Origin: Gemmatimonadota bacterium
GTDB lineage: Bacteria; Gemmatimonadota; Gemmatimonadetes; Longimicrobiales; Gaopeijiaceae
NCBI GenBank assembly: GCA_041390105.1
Contig: JAWKQO010000002.1
Location: forward strand, 124,001-188,000
Direction of reading: 5' to 3'
DNA: 64,000 bases
Below, piece after piece: positions 10,701-19,255 of this stretch; within the stretch, counting starts at the first letter, position 1; every line of letters begins with the position of its first letter. The translations under genes were made by a program, and so were the position numbers. The notes under the pieces are model-generated. The model saw only the letters and a list, made by a program, of their open reading frames with translations, was not told the DNA's origin and did not search any database.

Positions 10701-13700
10701 GTTGCCCAACCCGTCGCGGGCGTAGCGTGTCACCCCCGACCCGGTGCGGGCTTCTTCCCGGATCTGTCCAGAGGCGTCGTAGGACAGGACGACCCGCGAA
10801 CGACCGTCGCTCACCTCGACTGGAAGTCCGTTGGGGCCGTAGCGGTACTCCTTGGTGGTACCCCCGGCCTTGTGCTCCCACTTCCGACCCATGACGTCGT
10901 AGCGGATCGAATCGGCGGTGCCGTCGTCCAGGCGGGTGCTTCGCAGGTTGTCGAAGCTGTCGTAGTACGTTTCCGCGACGTTCCCGCCGCGCTCCTCCCG
11001 CACCACGCGCCCGAGCGCATCGTAGGCGTAGCGCATCCGGACCACGGTGCGGGCGTGCGTGCGACTCGCGTCCGCCTGCATGGTCTCGCCGACCTCGATC
11101 TGGATCACCTCGACCTGGTTCCCGGCCCGGTCGTAGCGCGTTCGGGTGGTGTCGCCTCCAGGAGTCACGACCTCGGTCAGCCTTCCGCCCGAATCGTACA
11201 GGTAGTGCGCCACCCCTCCGGCGGGTCCCACGGTACGGACCCGCTCTCCGAAGCCGTTGAGGAAGACCTGCGAACGAGCGATCTGCCCATTGCCGTCCAG
11301 CGCGTGATGGACGGACTGGACTTCGTTGCCCCACTCGTCGATCGTGTGTTCGATCCGGCTGATTACGGCGCCTGCCGCGTCGGAGACCCGTTCCTCGACG
11401 AGGTTGCCGTCCGCGTCCAGCGCGAAGGTCGTCCGCGATCCCAACGGGTCGACCTCCCCCACCAGTCGGTCGAGCCCGTCGTATTCGAATCGACGCGTGC
11501 GGGGGGCGCCCGGTGTGGTGCCGGTCGGGCTCCGCGTCGCGGTGCGCTCCTCCCGGACCTCGTTGCCGTTGGCGTCGAATTCGGTGGTGACGCGCACCTC
11601 CTGGTCGGTGCCCTCCGCCGACCACGCCCGCACGGCCAGCCCGCGAGCGTCATACTCGTAGCGATCGGTGACGGGTGCCCCCGCGGGCCCGGGCTGGGTG
11701 GCACGCCACAGCCGGCCGGCCGCGTCGTATGCGGTCTCCACGACCAGCTCGGCTCCACCGGGGTTCTTGACCTCCCGCACCACACGACCGAGGACGTCGT
11801 ACTCGAAGCGGGTGTCGACCCAACGGGGCCGCTCGGGCGGCGGAGCGCCCGTCGCGGACGCGAAGTTGTCCTTGAGCTCACGACGCACGCTGAGGGGGAG
11901 CCCATCGCGGTCGTAGCGCGTTTCCGTGACGTTGGCGAATCCCGCCGGATCCTGGATGGTGCGTTCCACGCGGCCGAAGGGATCCAACTCGTACGCCACC
12001 TCCCCCAGATCCCCGCCCTCACCCAACAGGCGCCCGAAGCCGTCCCTGCTGTAGGTGTGCACCGCCGAGGTGGGCAGGCGCTCTTGGACCAGATACCCTC
12101 GGGCGTCGTAGGTCCAAGCGATCTCCCGCTGCCCTCCCTGGTGAGACCGCGTGGGTTGGCCTCGCACGTTGTATTCGTACTCGGTCGCGGGGACCGGGAT
12201 GGCCACGCCCTCCGGGTCGGTCAGGTCGGGCGCCTGCACGGCCAGCGCATTGCCCAGGTCGCCGGGCCGGCGGTAGTCGTACGTGTATTCCGTGCGATAT
12301 CCGCGCCCGTCCTCCTGGGCCTCGACCTGATTGAAGAGCGGCTCGTACGACATCAGAGTCGTCACCGACGGCGCCGGTCCGGCGCTCCCGCCCACCCGGG
12401 TGACGGCAAGCAGATTGCCGGCGCTCAGGTCGCTGGCATAGGTGACGGACGCACCCTTGTTGCGGATCCACCCCTCCGTCACCGCGTCGTCCTGGCCGTC
12501 GAACTGGAACAGGACCTCGTTGCCCCGGGGATGCACGATGCGGGTGATCTGCGTGTGCGGGTTGTGCTCGTACGTCGTGGTCCATGAACGCGGGGGCGTG
12601 CCGCCGGCCTCCTCGATGCTGTGTCTCTTCACGACCGGGTAGCCTTCTACCGACTCCAGCTCGTAGCGCGACCGGTGTCCGTAGGCGTCTGTGAGCGTGG
12701 TCAGACCCTGCGCGTACGCGAGTTGGACGCGCTGAGGTGCGGCCGCCGCCGGGTCTCCTTGGATCTGCTCCACGACCCGTCCCGCGCCGTCGTAGCGGTT
12801 GGTGAGGTAGGGAATGGCCGTGCTGGCCACCTGCTGGGGGCTGGTCAGGGTGATCAGTCGGTCCGCGCTGTCGTACCCGTACTCCCAGGTCCGACTGTGC
12901 CCGCCCACGGAGTCCGTCACGGCGACCAGGAGGGGGGCGCCATCGCTTCCGCGATCGTAGTCGAAGGAGATGACGCGGCCGCCGCCGCGGATCTGTTTCA
13001 ACCGGGGGATGGGCAGGATCTCGGAGCGCGGCACGCCGTCGATGTTGGTATCGAGACTGGCGCTCCCCATGGGGCGCGTCTCGAACCCATAGAGGTGACC
13101 GCTCGGATCGCGGACCCGGGAGAGCATGCGGTTCTGCGTGAGGGGATTGAGCGCTCCTTCGTACTCCAGCGAGATCCGCACGGAGTCCGACGGTTGCCCG
13201 ACTCCCCCACCGGCGAGGCTGGCCAGGTCGTTGCGATGGAGCACGTGCAGCAGCTGCCCGCGGCAGTTGAAGACATAGCGCACGCCGTTGCGCTCGCGTA
13301 GGACGTAGAAGATGGCCTCGCCCTGCTCCGTCTCCACGTTGGGATGCGAGGCGAACGGGTGACGCGCCGGATCCTCCAGCACGTAGCGTTGGATCTCGTA
13401 GAAGTCACCCGGAAGCTGACGGTAGGTGGTGACGTAGGCACGAAACGGCGTCGGCTGGCCGAAGTTGAGCACGTCTCGCCACTCCGAGCTCGCACCTTCG
13501 TAGAGCGCGCCTTTGCCCTGTCCGTCGAAGTACCACAGCTGCGGCGTCTCGACCCCAGGGCGCTCGAGCAAGAGGTTCGTGCCCAGCTCGCGCGCCGCCT
13601 GGGGCACGATGCGCTTGTTGAGGCTGAAGTCCCAGCGATGACCGAGGATTCCGCCTTCGACCGTCTCGACGTCCCCCTTGTAGTGACGTGAGAACCGGAA

Positions 13701-15470
13701 CGGTAGTCCCACCGCGTCGACATCCAGGTCCGTCTGGTTGTGGAAGTAGGCACCGCTGTGCAGGAGCACCTGTGCGCCACCTACTGCCGGGTCGCGCGGG
13801 GCCACGGCGACGGCCGCTGGAACCAGGGGATCGGTGATCTTGGGAAACGTGAGCGTTCCGTCCTCGCGGAAGCCGCAGCATGCTTCCTCCTCTTCGTCCT
13901 CCTCGGGCGGGGGACCGCTCGGCGGGTTCACCGGGGGAACGGGTGGAAGAGGTGGGTTGGCCGGGGGGACCGGCGGCAACGGCGGAGTTCCCGTCGTACC
14001 CGGGGGTGGTCCCTGGCCCGGTGTGCGGGTCCCACCCTGCACGGGAGGGGTGGGGTTCTGGGGAGTGCCCGGAGGATTGCCCCCAGCCACGACGGTGCCT
14101 CCGAGACCGGGTACGCAGGGACACGGGTCCTCGGCGAGCTGGTAGCCGATGTCGAACGCGCCGGGAGCGATCCCCTGCACTTGTCGCTCCGCGGTATTGG
14201 GTGTGCCTCCCGAAGTGCGCACCACCTGCACGATCCCGCCCGCCACGTTCACGATCCCGGGCGTGTAGTTGCTGAGCACGATGTCCAGCGGTTGGGTCGT
14301 CCCGGTCACCTCCAGGCGGAGCGGCGTGGTCTCTCCGCGCAGCAAGCGGTCCTGGTCGATCGAGCCCGATGCGGCGAGGACCACGATTTCGACCGATGAA
14401 CCCGGAGCGAAGCCAGCGGCGGGATCCGCGGATATCGTGCGCGTGCCCGGTTGCGCACCCGCCGGAATCTCGACCAGAACACTGCTGCTGGATGAGGCCA
14501 CGACACGAAGCGGTGTACCGGCGAGCGCGAAGCCCCCGCGCGCCGACGGCGTGGGGAACCAGCCACAGAGGCACACGACCCGGCCCACGAATCCCCGTGG
14601 CGTGCAGTCGTCCAGCCGCGGCGGCACCTGTGCTGCGGCCGTGGGGGGAGACACCACGGACACGCGCGCGCTGGGGACGTTGACCACGCGCTGCCCGAAC
14701 GGATTCGTCCAGGTGACCGACAGCGGCGCGCCCGGCGTGAGCGAGGCGGGCACACGCCACTGGAAGCGGAGCGCCTGCCCGGGCGGGCTCGACAGTGCCG
14801 TCGGCTGCGTACCCCCGATCGTCCATGCGCCCTGTGCGTGGATTCCGGCGGCGGGGACCGCCTCGAATTCCACGAGATCGCCAGGAGCGATCTGCCACGG
14901 GAAATGAAGCGCTTCCTCCAGCGTCTCGATCACACGGAGCGGGGGAAGCGCCGTGGTCGCCGCGACCCTTTGTAGCAGCGTTCGACCCGATGCGCGCAGC
15001 TCGATCGCCAGCGCCTGCAAGGGGGCAGCACTGGTGAGGTCGAGCCGCAGATGGAGGCTCGCTCCATCCAGCGCGGGTCCGCGGGCGGTGAGCAGGCCGT
15101 CCTCGAGGGCGGCGGACCAACCCTCCGGAACATGACCCACGGCGGCACCCGGCAGGGCCTGTAGATCCAGGCGGACCTCGGTCACGCTCGCACCGTCGAC
15201 CGTGGCCGGAGCCGTCACGAGGAGCGTTGGCCGACCGGCGGCATCCAGCTGCGTCGCGGAGGAGATCGCGTCCTGAAGTGTCGGTGTGGCCGTCGGACTG
15301 GGGCCCCAGCGAAGCGTGTAGCCCACGGGCGCGCTCGGACGGTGCAGCGCTCGCGTTGCGAACGACGTGACCAGTCCCAACACCGCGAGCAGCAGCGCCG
15401 CTCCGACCATGACACTTCCAGCCCGACGACTCCGGTCGTCCCGCCTCTCCGACCCGCGACGCATGCTCAT
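7779..15470 (-). CDS. Giant RHS/YD-repeat protein with metalloprotease-like C-terminal tip
   Basis: The product is 2563 residues. It begins with an N-terminal membrane anchor (about 19-40), beta-sandwich-like regions to about 460, a Pro/Gly-rich linker at about 470-525 ending in an acidic run and a Cys pair, and a DUF6531-like entry (HNQTDLDVDAVGLPFRFSR) at 560-610. About 1400 residues of YD repeats follow (for example YDARGYLVQERL, YDRDGLPLSVRREL) to about 2080, then a Gly/Ala-rich hydrophobic segment near 2150-2240 and a unique C-terminus. The YD repeats normally form a shell around a C-terminal toxin. Here the last 200 residues hold HEGVHAFGGGE (2434-2444), an HExxHxxGxxE zinc-protease-like motif. 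The RHS core terminator is not canonical. The start ATG is preceded by AGGAGG, in which the upstream gene's stop codon is embedded, so the two genes are coupled. No immunity gene is recognisable downstream. Confidence 0.92.
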   Translation of the reverse strand: MSMRRGSERRDDRSRRAGSVMVGAALLLAVLGLVTSFATRALHRPSAPVGYTLRWGPSPTATPTLQDAISSATQLDAAGRPTLLVTAPATVDGASVTEVRLDLQALPGAAVGHVPEGWSAALEDGLLTARGPALDGASLHLRLDLTSAAPLQALAIELRASGRTLLQRVAATTALPPLRVIETLEEALHFPWQIAPGDLVEFEAVPAAGIHAQGAWTIGGTQPTALSSPPGQALRFQWRVPASLTPGAPLSVTWTNPFGQRVVNVPSARVSVVSPPTAAAQVPPRLDDCTPRGFVGRVVCLCGWFPTPSARGGFALAGTPLRVVASSSSSVLVEIPAGAQPGTRTISADPAAGFAPGSSVEIVVLAASGSIDQDRLLRGETTPLRLEVTGTTQPLDIVLSNYTPGIVNVAGGIVQVVRTSGGTPNTAERQVQGIAPGAFDIGYQLAEDPCPCVPGLGGTVVAGGNPPGTPQNPTPPVQGGTRTPGQGPPPGTTGTPPLPPVPPANPPLPPVPPVNPPSGPPPEEDEEEEACCGFREDGTLTFPKITDPLVPAAVAVAPRDPAVGGAQVLLHSGAYFHNQTDLDVDAVGLPFRFSRHYKGDVETVEGGILGHRWDFSLNKRIVPQAARELGTNLLLERPGVETPQLWYFDGQGKGALYEGASSEWRDVLNFGQPTPFRAYVTTYRQLPGDFYEIQRYVLEDPARHPFASHPNVETEQGEAIFYVLRERNGVRYVFNCRGQLLHVLHRNDLASLAGGGVGQPSDSVRISLEYEGALNPLTQNRMLSRVRDPSGHLYGFETRPMGSASLDTNIDGVPRSEILPIPRLKQIRGGGRVISFDYDRGSDGAPLLVAVTDSVGGHSRTWEYGYDSADRLITLTSPQQVASTAIPYLTNRYDGAGRVVEQIQGDPAAAAPQRVQLAYAQGLTTLTDAYGHRSRYELESVEGYPVVKRHSIEEAGGTPPRSWTTTYEHNPHTQITRIVHPRGNEVLFQFDGQDDAVTEGWIRNKGASVTYASDLSAGNLLAVTRVGGSAGPAPSVTTLMSYEPLFNQVEAQEDGRGYRTEYTYDYRRPGDLGNALAVQAPDLTDPEGVAIPVPATEYEYNVRGQPTRSHQGGQREIAWTYDARGYLVQERLPTSAVHTYSRDGFGRLLGEGGDLGEVAYELDPFGRVERTIQDPAGFANVTETRYDRDGLPLSVRRELKDNFASATGAPPPERPRWVDTRFEYDVLGRVVREVKNPGGAELVVETAYDAAGRLWRATQPGPAGAPVTDRYEYDARGLAVRAWSAEGTDQEVRVTTEFDANGNEVREERTATRSPTGTTPGAPRTRRFEYDGLDRLVGEVDPLGSRTTFALDADGNLVEERVSDAAGAVISRIEHTIDEWGNEVQSVHHALDGNGQIARSQVFLNGFGERVRTVGPAGGVAHYLYDSGGRLTEVVTPGGDTTRTRYDRAGNQVEVIQIEVGETMQADASRTHARTVVRMRYAYDALGRVVREERGGNVAETYYDSFDNLRSTRLDDGTADSIRYDVMGRKWEHKAGGTTKEYRYGPNGLPVEVSDGRSRVVLSYDASGQIREEARTGSGVTRYARDGLGNPLRVTDANGTVITSTFNGVGLPVEQRFQAGTSGGSSLPSVIVPNEIRWEYDGLGRVTLAEVSHPVSSAPVRTRRVYDGLGRVTREEQSIDGESYPFSYAYGRDHRTETLTYPAQAGSLEVFREVDVIGRLRVVTADGRAVASYAHDGPARVSGRRYPNGAVTRYRVDGEGRLGSIRVTATSGFPTPKPLWSDTASYGRYGFDWMVQTWERDASGEWSESLTELAFDNLGRVTRSSTLSTRHQGTQIVSRDRSSLFNTYSADRLVGSSETLFDLVAAETRFVRVDTFQHDSVGRQQDLQVAIGTQIPGSGTLLASSTDIEVALASATDPLQGTKHFTYDRRGQLISDGELRYAYDHEGRLMRVEEIGTGAQRGEAVQFLYDAFGRRVRSFPLAPPQSTGLVGWGSWAREVTHFLYDGSSVVAEIAPPTQGAPPPVLRRRYVLGARPGERVRMEHFTGTGAPEVFYPHEGIQATVGFVTDAIGQVARLDFTSPPAGVGFSVPDDIRTVEGSSARAPYLSWSTRVDGFAGSRTDELTGAPQIDYRTIRSLADSAGMRRMSRSVATASNHGALLLGAASSMAVASMVGGALLAGGAAQLTWSGVATSMAISSGLETAGGAAVAWYTGDATYGYQTFLRDAGTGAAFGLIGARMMAAEWSAIEAFAGEQVLQNPYSTARGVLAGRSVGEAFSRAVIENGLATAMAGGVAALGRGAAALGARLRSGAAAVEGGVIAARRSRPTPTGTFERGGFIGKADPRNFRATGIGTKRIDHLLKVVLTALDSGTPIARRVADALRDGTLKVRLANFNDPSFHGFHWSRESGILYVNTEILYGPFALGPLQVASTIVHEGVHAFGGGEIAAHVAQAQFMVYVLKRTGALRGNRLRVSRARWLDPTDLDMVQAWWRGRKTGQFEDLTKILVRPGHYGTSSNPLLVRGPRAGRHIEAAGGFARLLGVDAKWAAAAGKRYDYKGSTGHWE

Positions 15471-15480
15471 CGTCAGCCTC

Positions 15481-16356
15481 CTAGCGGGTCCAGAGCACGC
15501 CCGTGGACAGTCCGAGGTCCTGCGTGTTGCGGCGGCCGGTGACGCCGGCCTCCACCAGGATGGACAGCGGGCTTTGCGGGAAGCTCAGGACGACGCCGGA
15601 GGCCAACGTGTAGACGGTCTGCGTACCGCCCGACGTCATCTCGTAGCTGGTGTGGTCGAGGGCCAGCCCGCCGGTTGCCCGGAAGGCCAGGTGGGGCTGC
15701 ACGGGCACCTGCACACCCCCTTCCACCTCCGCCACCCAGACCGTGCTGTTGGTCAGGCCGAAGCGTCGGACCGATCCACTCGCGATCCAGCTCCCATTCG
15801 TGAAGGCGGGCGCGACCTGGACGGCGAAGTCGGCTCCGAATCCGAACGCGCCCAGCTCGCGGGTGCGCATCAGGGTGGGTCCGCCGTAGAAGGTGCGGTG
15901 CGTCGAGGGGTGGGCGTTCCCGTAGCGCGCCCCGAAACGCGCGAGCGCGCGCGCGGTGCGTCCCCAGACGATGGCCCCCAGCTCCTCGCAATCGGTCTGC
16001 TGCTGGTTCTGCGCGTCCTCACACTCCTCGAGCGTCTCGCCCTCCGGCACCAGCGCGATCTTCATTCCTCCTGCAACGGTGACCCCGAGGATCACGATCC
16101 GCGTGCCCGCCAGGGGCGAGGTCGGAGTGCTCGTATAGGGCACGGAAGCGGAGCCGGTGCTGCCGGTGGTGGCGATCGGAGCGGAGCCGCTGGCACCGAC
16201 CAGGGAGATCGGCACGTTCTCCGCGGGCTCTCCCTCGGGCGTCTGGACGTCGAGCACCACGCCCGAGATCAGTCCGCTCTGGGCCAGAGCCTGGGTCGGA
16301 AGGAAGACGCTGGCCGCCGTGGCCAGCAGCGAAAGGGCGAGAACTGGGGCCTTCAT
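15481..16356 (-). CDS. Secreted protein of unknown function, possible outer-membrane barrel
   Basis: This 291-residue protein has a clear signal peptide (MKAPVLALSLLATAASVF, cleavage after ALAQ). A beta-sandwich-like segment follows (SGLISGVVLDVQTPEGEPA), resembling carboxypeptidase-regulatory-like domains. The C-terminal half has alternating hydrophobic strands (FGFGADFAVQVAPAF, NSTVWVAEVEGGVQVPVQ, YTLASGVVLSFPQSPLSIL) and suggests a small beta-barrel. Residues 105-125 are Glu/Gln/Cys rich. It is the first gene of an operon with the giant RHS protein, ten bases apart. A role in exporting or anchoring that protein is possible, but rests on position only. Start at 16356 has a GGAGACG Shine-Dalgarno. 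Confidence 0.7.
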   Translation of the reverse strand: MKAPVLALSLLATAASVFLPTQALAQSGLISGVVLDVQTPEGEPAENVPISLVGASGSAPIATTGSTGSASVPYTSTPTSPLAGTRIVILGVTVAGGMKIALVPEGETLEECEDAQNQQQTDCEELGAIVWGRTARALARFGARYGNAHPSTHRTFYGGPTLMRTRELGAFGFGADFAVQVAPAFTNGSWIASGSVRRFGLTNSTVWVAEVEGGVQVPVQPHLAFRATGGLALDHTSYEMTSGGTQTVYTLASGVVLSFPQSPLSILVEAGVTGRRNTQDLGLSTGVLWTR

Positions 16357-16470
16357 GGGACGTCTCCGGCAGGGGTCCGAGTCAAACCATCGACCCAGAC
16401 GCCGGAAAGCGGTCCCGGAGCGGTCACGAGGCCGTCCGAGGCGGAGCCCCGACGCCTCGGAGCCCCGTCC

Positions 16471-16974
16471 TCAGGGCGCGTTGAGCGCCGTAAGCGTCAC
16501 CATTGCATGCAGAAGCACGCCCACCGCCACGGCCGGCCAGAACGTGCGGCGTGGCAGGGCCGTCCATGCCCGGCGCAGGATGAAGAGCCCCAGCGGTAGC
16601 CACAACAGCACACCCGTGACGGTTCCGGGTGAGTACGAGGCCGTCAGAATGGACAAGCTGCCGTGCAGCAGAGCATTGATGGTGATCACGCTGCCCAGGG
16701 CGGCGATCATCCACTCCAGCCCGGGTACGACGTTGGCCAGCACCACCGCCAAGGTCAGCACGACGAATGCCGTGCGGTTGATGGCCAGGAAGGCGGCGGC
16801 GCCGAGCTGTACGCCGGCCACGCGGGAGATCCATCCGTAGAACGTCTCACCCGCGCGGTATTCCTCGAGGATGTGCAGGGCGTAGGTGATGGGAAGGAGC
16901 GCGGTCCAAGTCCCGCGCAATCCGCGGCGTTCTGCGGTGCGTGGCGCCCCGCGCGGCGCTTCGTCGTCGGTCAT
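16471..16974 (-). CDS. HXXEE-domain small membrane protein
   Basis: The product is 167 residues with a conserved HxxEE element (ALHILEEYRAGETFYGW, residues 32-48) and four to five predicted membrane helices. Later conserved polar positions (NALLH, then SYSPGT) match the HXXEE family. These are integral membrane proteins of unknown function whose His/Glu residues may bind metal or form an active site in the membrane. It lies 24 bases downstream of the CcdC-like gene on the same strand, so the two are probably co-transcribed. No strong Shine-Dalgarno is seen before the ATG. Confidence 0.75.
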   Translation of the reverse strand: MTDDEAPRGAPRTAERRGLRGTWTALLPITYALHILEEYRAGETFYGWISRVAGVQLGAAAFLAINRTAFVVLTLAVVLANVVPGLEWMIAALGSVITINALLHGSLSILTASYSPGTVTGVLLWLPLGLFILRRAWTALPRRTFWPAVAVGVLLHAMVTLTALNAP

Positions 16975-16998
16975 AGGTCCGATCGCGGCCCCTTCACC

Positions 16999-17463
16999 CT
17001 AGGGCTGCAGCGCCCGGAAGCGCAGGTACATCGCTGTGCGCCAACGCAGGATCATGCCGAAGGCCAGCACGAAGAACACTGCCGCCGTCTGCTTCCCCGA
17101 GATCAGGTGCCCGATGTACTCGTGCAGGAGCAGCCGCAGAGCCAGAAGACCGAGCAAGATGACCACGAAACCGTGCGACCGGCGCATCACTACCACGTCT
17201 CCCTGTCGCTCCAGCGTGGAACTGCGCATGAGCGGCACAGCCAGGATCAGGGCGCCTGCGAGGAAGGCCACCAGCGCCCAGCTCCAGGGGATGCGCATCT
17301 CCGGCACCAGGAACATGCCGAACCCGGTGCTCATGCCGAGCGGCGGAATGATGATCTTCCTCGCGGTCACGGGCGTGCGAGTCTCCCGGAACCGCCACAC
17401 CAGCACGGCGGCGCCGCCCGCGATGGGAGCCAGGACGGGCAGGAACTTCGCAAGGGGGACCAT
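16999..17463 (-). CDS. CcdC-like membrane protein (DUF1453)
   Basis: The product is 154 residues, all membrane, with four to five helices. The segment TARKIIIPPLGMSTGFGMF (about 32-50) is the family hallmark of CcdC/DUF1453 proteins, and HEYIGHLIS (near residue 115) is also typical. CcdC was named from a Bacillus locus involved in cytochrome c maturation, but the protein itself has no proven function. The ATG at 17463 was chosen because it gives the family length; the open frame extends upstream to 17925, but those codons show no family resemblance. Shine-Dalgarno is weak. Confidence 0.75.
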   Translation of the reverse strand: MVPLAKFLPVLAPIAGGAAVLVWRFRETRTPVTARKIIIPPLGMSTGFGMFLVPEMRIPWSWALVAFLAGALILAVPLMRSSTLERQGDVVVMRRSHGFVVILLGLLALRLLLHEYIGHLISGKQTAAVFFVLAFGMILRWRTAMYLRFRALQP

Positions 17464-17721
17464 GGCCCTAAGGTAGCCTTCCCGGAGGCCGATGTCTGAT
17501 TCCGGGCTCGAGCGGCGCCGCCGGCGTCTACACGCGCTGGCCCCGGGCCGGCCGTCCCCCGGTGGGCGAGAGCGGCAACCGACCGGGCAGGTTCGCCTCG
17601 CGGCCCCGCGCCTCCTGCGGTCGCCATGACGTTGCGTCTCTGTTGGTCGATCGTCTCCGCTTCGATACCGTCGGCGTGACAGGTTCCGCTTCATGCCCAA
17701 TCCGATTCCGGAGGAACTCTC

Positions 17722-18222
17722 ATGAAGCGGTTCGTGTGCGTTGCGTTGTCCGGGGCTTTGGTGGCGTGTGCCAGCGTTCCCACCTCTCATGTCTGGCGTC
17801 CGGCGGCAGAGCTCGGCCCCGAGCAAGGAGTCCGGGCCCCGATGGGTGCGCACGAGTGGCGGTTCGCCTACGAAAACGAAGGCAGCGCAGGTAGAGCCTT
17901 CCTTGAGCTCTGGTCGACGCCTCACGACCCCGACCTCCCCGACCGCGTGCTTGCCCGACAGGCCGTTGCCGGCCTCTCCTTCGACGCTGTCCGCGGTGAG
18001 GTGGTCTGGACCTCAGGCGCCGCGCCGGTGGTGTGCGCCCGGGTCTCCTCGGACCTGTGGTCCGGGTATCGACCGGAGCTGCGCGCCACGGGGGACTGCC
18101 GGCTCCGCTGTGAGCACGAGACCGTCCAGCTGGACTCGGGCACCCGCATCGCCCGCAGCACGGCGGAAACCGTGCGCGTGGAGGTGCGCGCGGTGGACGG
18201 GATGCGAACGGACGAGCGCTAG
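17722..18222 (+). CDS. Hypothetical lipoprotein
   Basis: This 166-residue protein starts with a lipoprotein signal (MKRFVCVALSGALVAC, Cys 16). No known domain is recognised in the rest. The mature part has several Cys residues and beta-strand character (HEWRFAYENEGSAGRAFLEL). Start is supported by GGAGGAACTCTC before the ATG. It converges with the oxidoreductase gene: the two stop codons share the palindrome CTAG at 18219-18222, so transcripts overlap tail to tail. Confidence 0.75.
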   Translation: MKRFVCVALSGALVACASVPTSHVWRPAAELGPEQGVRAPMGAHEWRFAYENEGSAGRAFLELWSTPHDPDLPDRVLARQAVAGLSFDAVRGEVVWTSGAAPVVCARVSSDLWSGYRPELRATGDCRLRCEHETVQLDSGTRIARSTAETVRVEVRAVDGMRTDER

Positions 18223-19238
18223 GCCGTCCTGACCACCAGCTTCCCGACGCTCTCTCTCGACTCCATGAACCGGTGCGCGTCGGGGAGTTCCTCGAACGTA
18301 TAGGTCCGCCCCACGAGGGGCCGGAGCTGGTGTTGCCGAACGAACTCGGTGAGTGCCGTCCAGATGCTCAGGAGCCGGTTCTCATCGGGCAGCAGATACC
18401 CGATGTGCGTGGCCATCACTCCGGAGGAGGCCACCGCGGCGTCGGTGATGCGCACGCGCGGGGCGTCCCGCCAGGCTCGCCACCAGCTCAGGGGGTTCCA
18501 GCGCGTGTAGTCGAGCCCCGCGTACCCCACGACCACCAGGCGACCGAAGTTGGCGAGGCGCCCGAGGCAGGTGCGATAGACCTCGCCCCCCACCACCTCG
18601 AGCACCACGTCCATGCGGCCGTCCTCGGTGGCGCGGTCGAGCTGCGCGGGGAAGTCCGGAGCGCGGTAGTTGGCAACGGCGCGGGCGCCCAGCGGACGCA
18701 CGCGGGCCAGCTTTTCGTCGCTCCCCGCCATGGCCACCACATGGCACCCGTGCGCGGCGGCGATCTGCAGCGCGGCGGTTCCGACGCCACCCGCGGCGGC
18801 CGTGATGCCTACCCGGTCCGAAGCACGGAGCCTTGCCATCTCCACGAGGGCGACCCAGGCGGTCATGAAGTTCACCGCGAAGGCCGCGTTCTCCTCGACG
18901 GAGAGCTCTGGGAGTGCGGGTAGGGCGCGACGGGCCGGCACCACGACCCGCTCTGCGTAGCCTCCCTGCTGCATGCCGCAGAGGACCCGCTCGCCGACGC
19001 GGTGGCCCTGCACCTCGGTGCCCAGGGCCTCGATGGTTCCGACCACTTCCATCCCGGGGACGTAGGGGCGCTTGGGAGCCCAACCGTACAGTCCCTTGCG
19101 AGACAGGACCTCGGCGTAGTTGATGCCGATGGCCTCGACGCGGATCAACACGTCGTGCGGACCCGGCGCTGGCGTCGGGAGCGACCGGAGTGTGAGGACC
19201 TCGGGAGAACCGGTCCGCTCCAACAGCCAGGCGCGCAT
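18219..19238 (-). CDS. Zinc-type alcohol dehydrogenase/quinone oxidoreductase family protein (MDR)
   Basis: This 339-residue MDR enzyme has an N-terminal GroES-like domain (IRVEAIGINYAEVLSRKG) and a Rossmann domain with a nucleotide-binding loop (GITAAAGGVGTAALQIAA). The catalytic zinc ligands of true alcohol dehydrogenases are absent, which fits the quinone oxidoreductase (NADPH-dependent) branch. Substrate is unknown. The ATG at 19238 matches the family start (MRAWLLERTGSPEVL); a GTG at 19259 overlapping the upstream stop is an alternative. The upstream AhpD-like gene ends at 19256 on the same strand, so the pair forms an operon and may act in detoxification of oxidised compounds. Confidence 0.88.
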   Translation of the reverse strand: MRAWLLERTGSPEVLTLRSLPTPAPGPHDVLIRVEAIGINYAEVLSRKGLYGWAPKRPYVPGMEVVGTIEALGTEVQGHRVGERVLCGMQQGGYAERVVVPARRALPALPELSVEENAAFAVNFMTAWVALVEMARLRASDRVGITAAAGGVGTAALQIAAAHGCHVVAMAGSDEKLARVRPLGARAVANYRAPDFPAQLDRATEDGRMDVVLEVVGGEVYRTCLGRLANFGRLVVVGYAGLDYTRWNPLSWWRAWRDAPRVRITDAAVASSGVMATHIGYLLPDENRLLSIWTALTEFVRQHQLRPLVGRTYTFEELPDAHRFMESRESVGKLVVRTA

Positions 19239-19255
19239 GGGTCGGGCGCCCACGT

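Noticed and set aside
8990..13800. YD-repeat DNA as tandem DNA repeat
   Set aside because: The repeated pattern is at protein level only; the DNA units vary too much to be a recent tandem array.
15367..16599. A 410-codon plus-strand frame
   Set aside because: Antisense to the barrel-like protein gene, which has a signal peptide and a Shine-Dalgarno; the plus frame has neither.
16663..17499. A 278-codon plus-strand frame
   Set aside because: Antisense to the HXXEE and CcdC-like membrane genes, which show family motifs.
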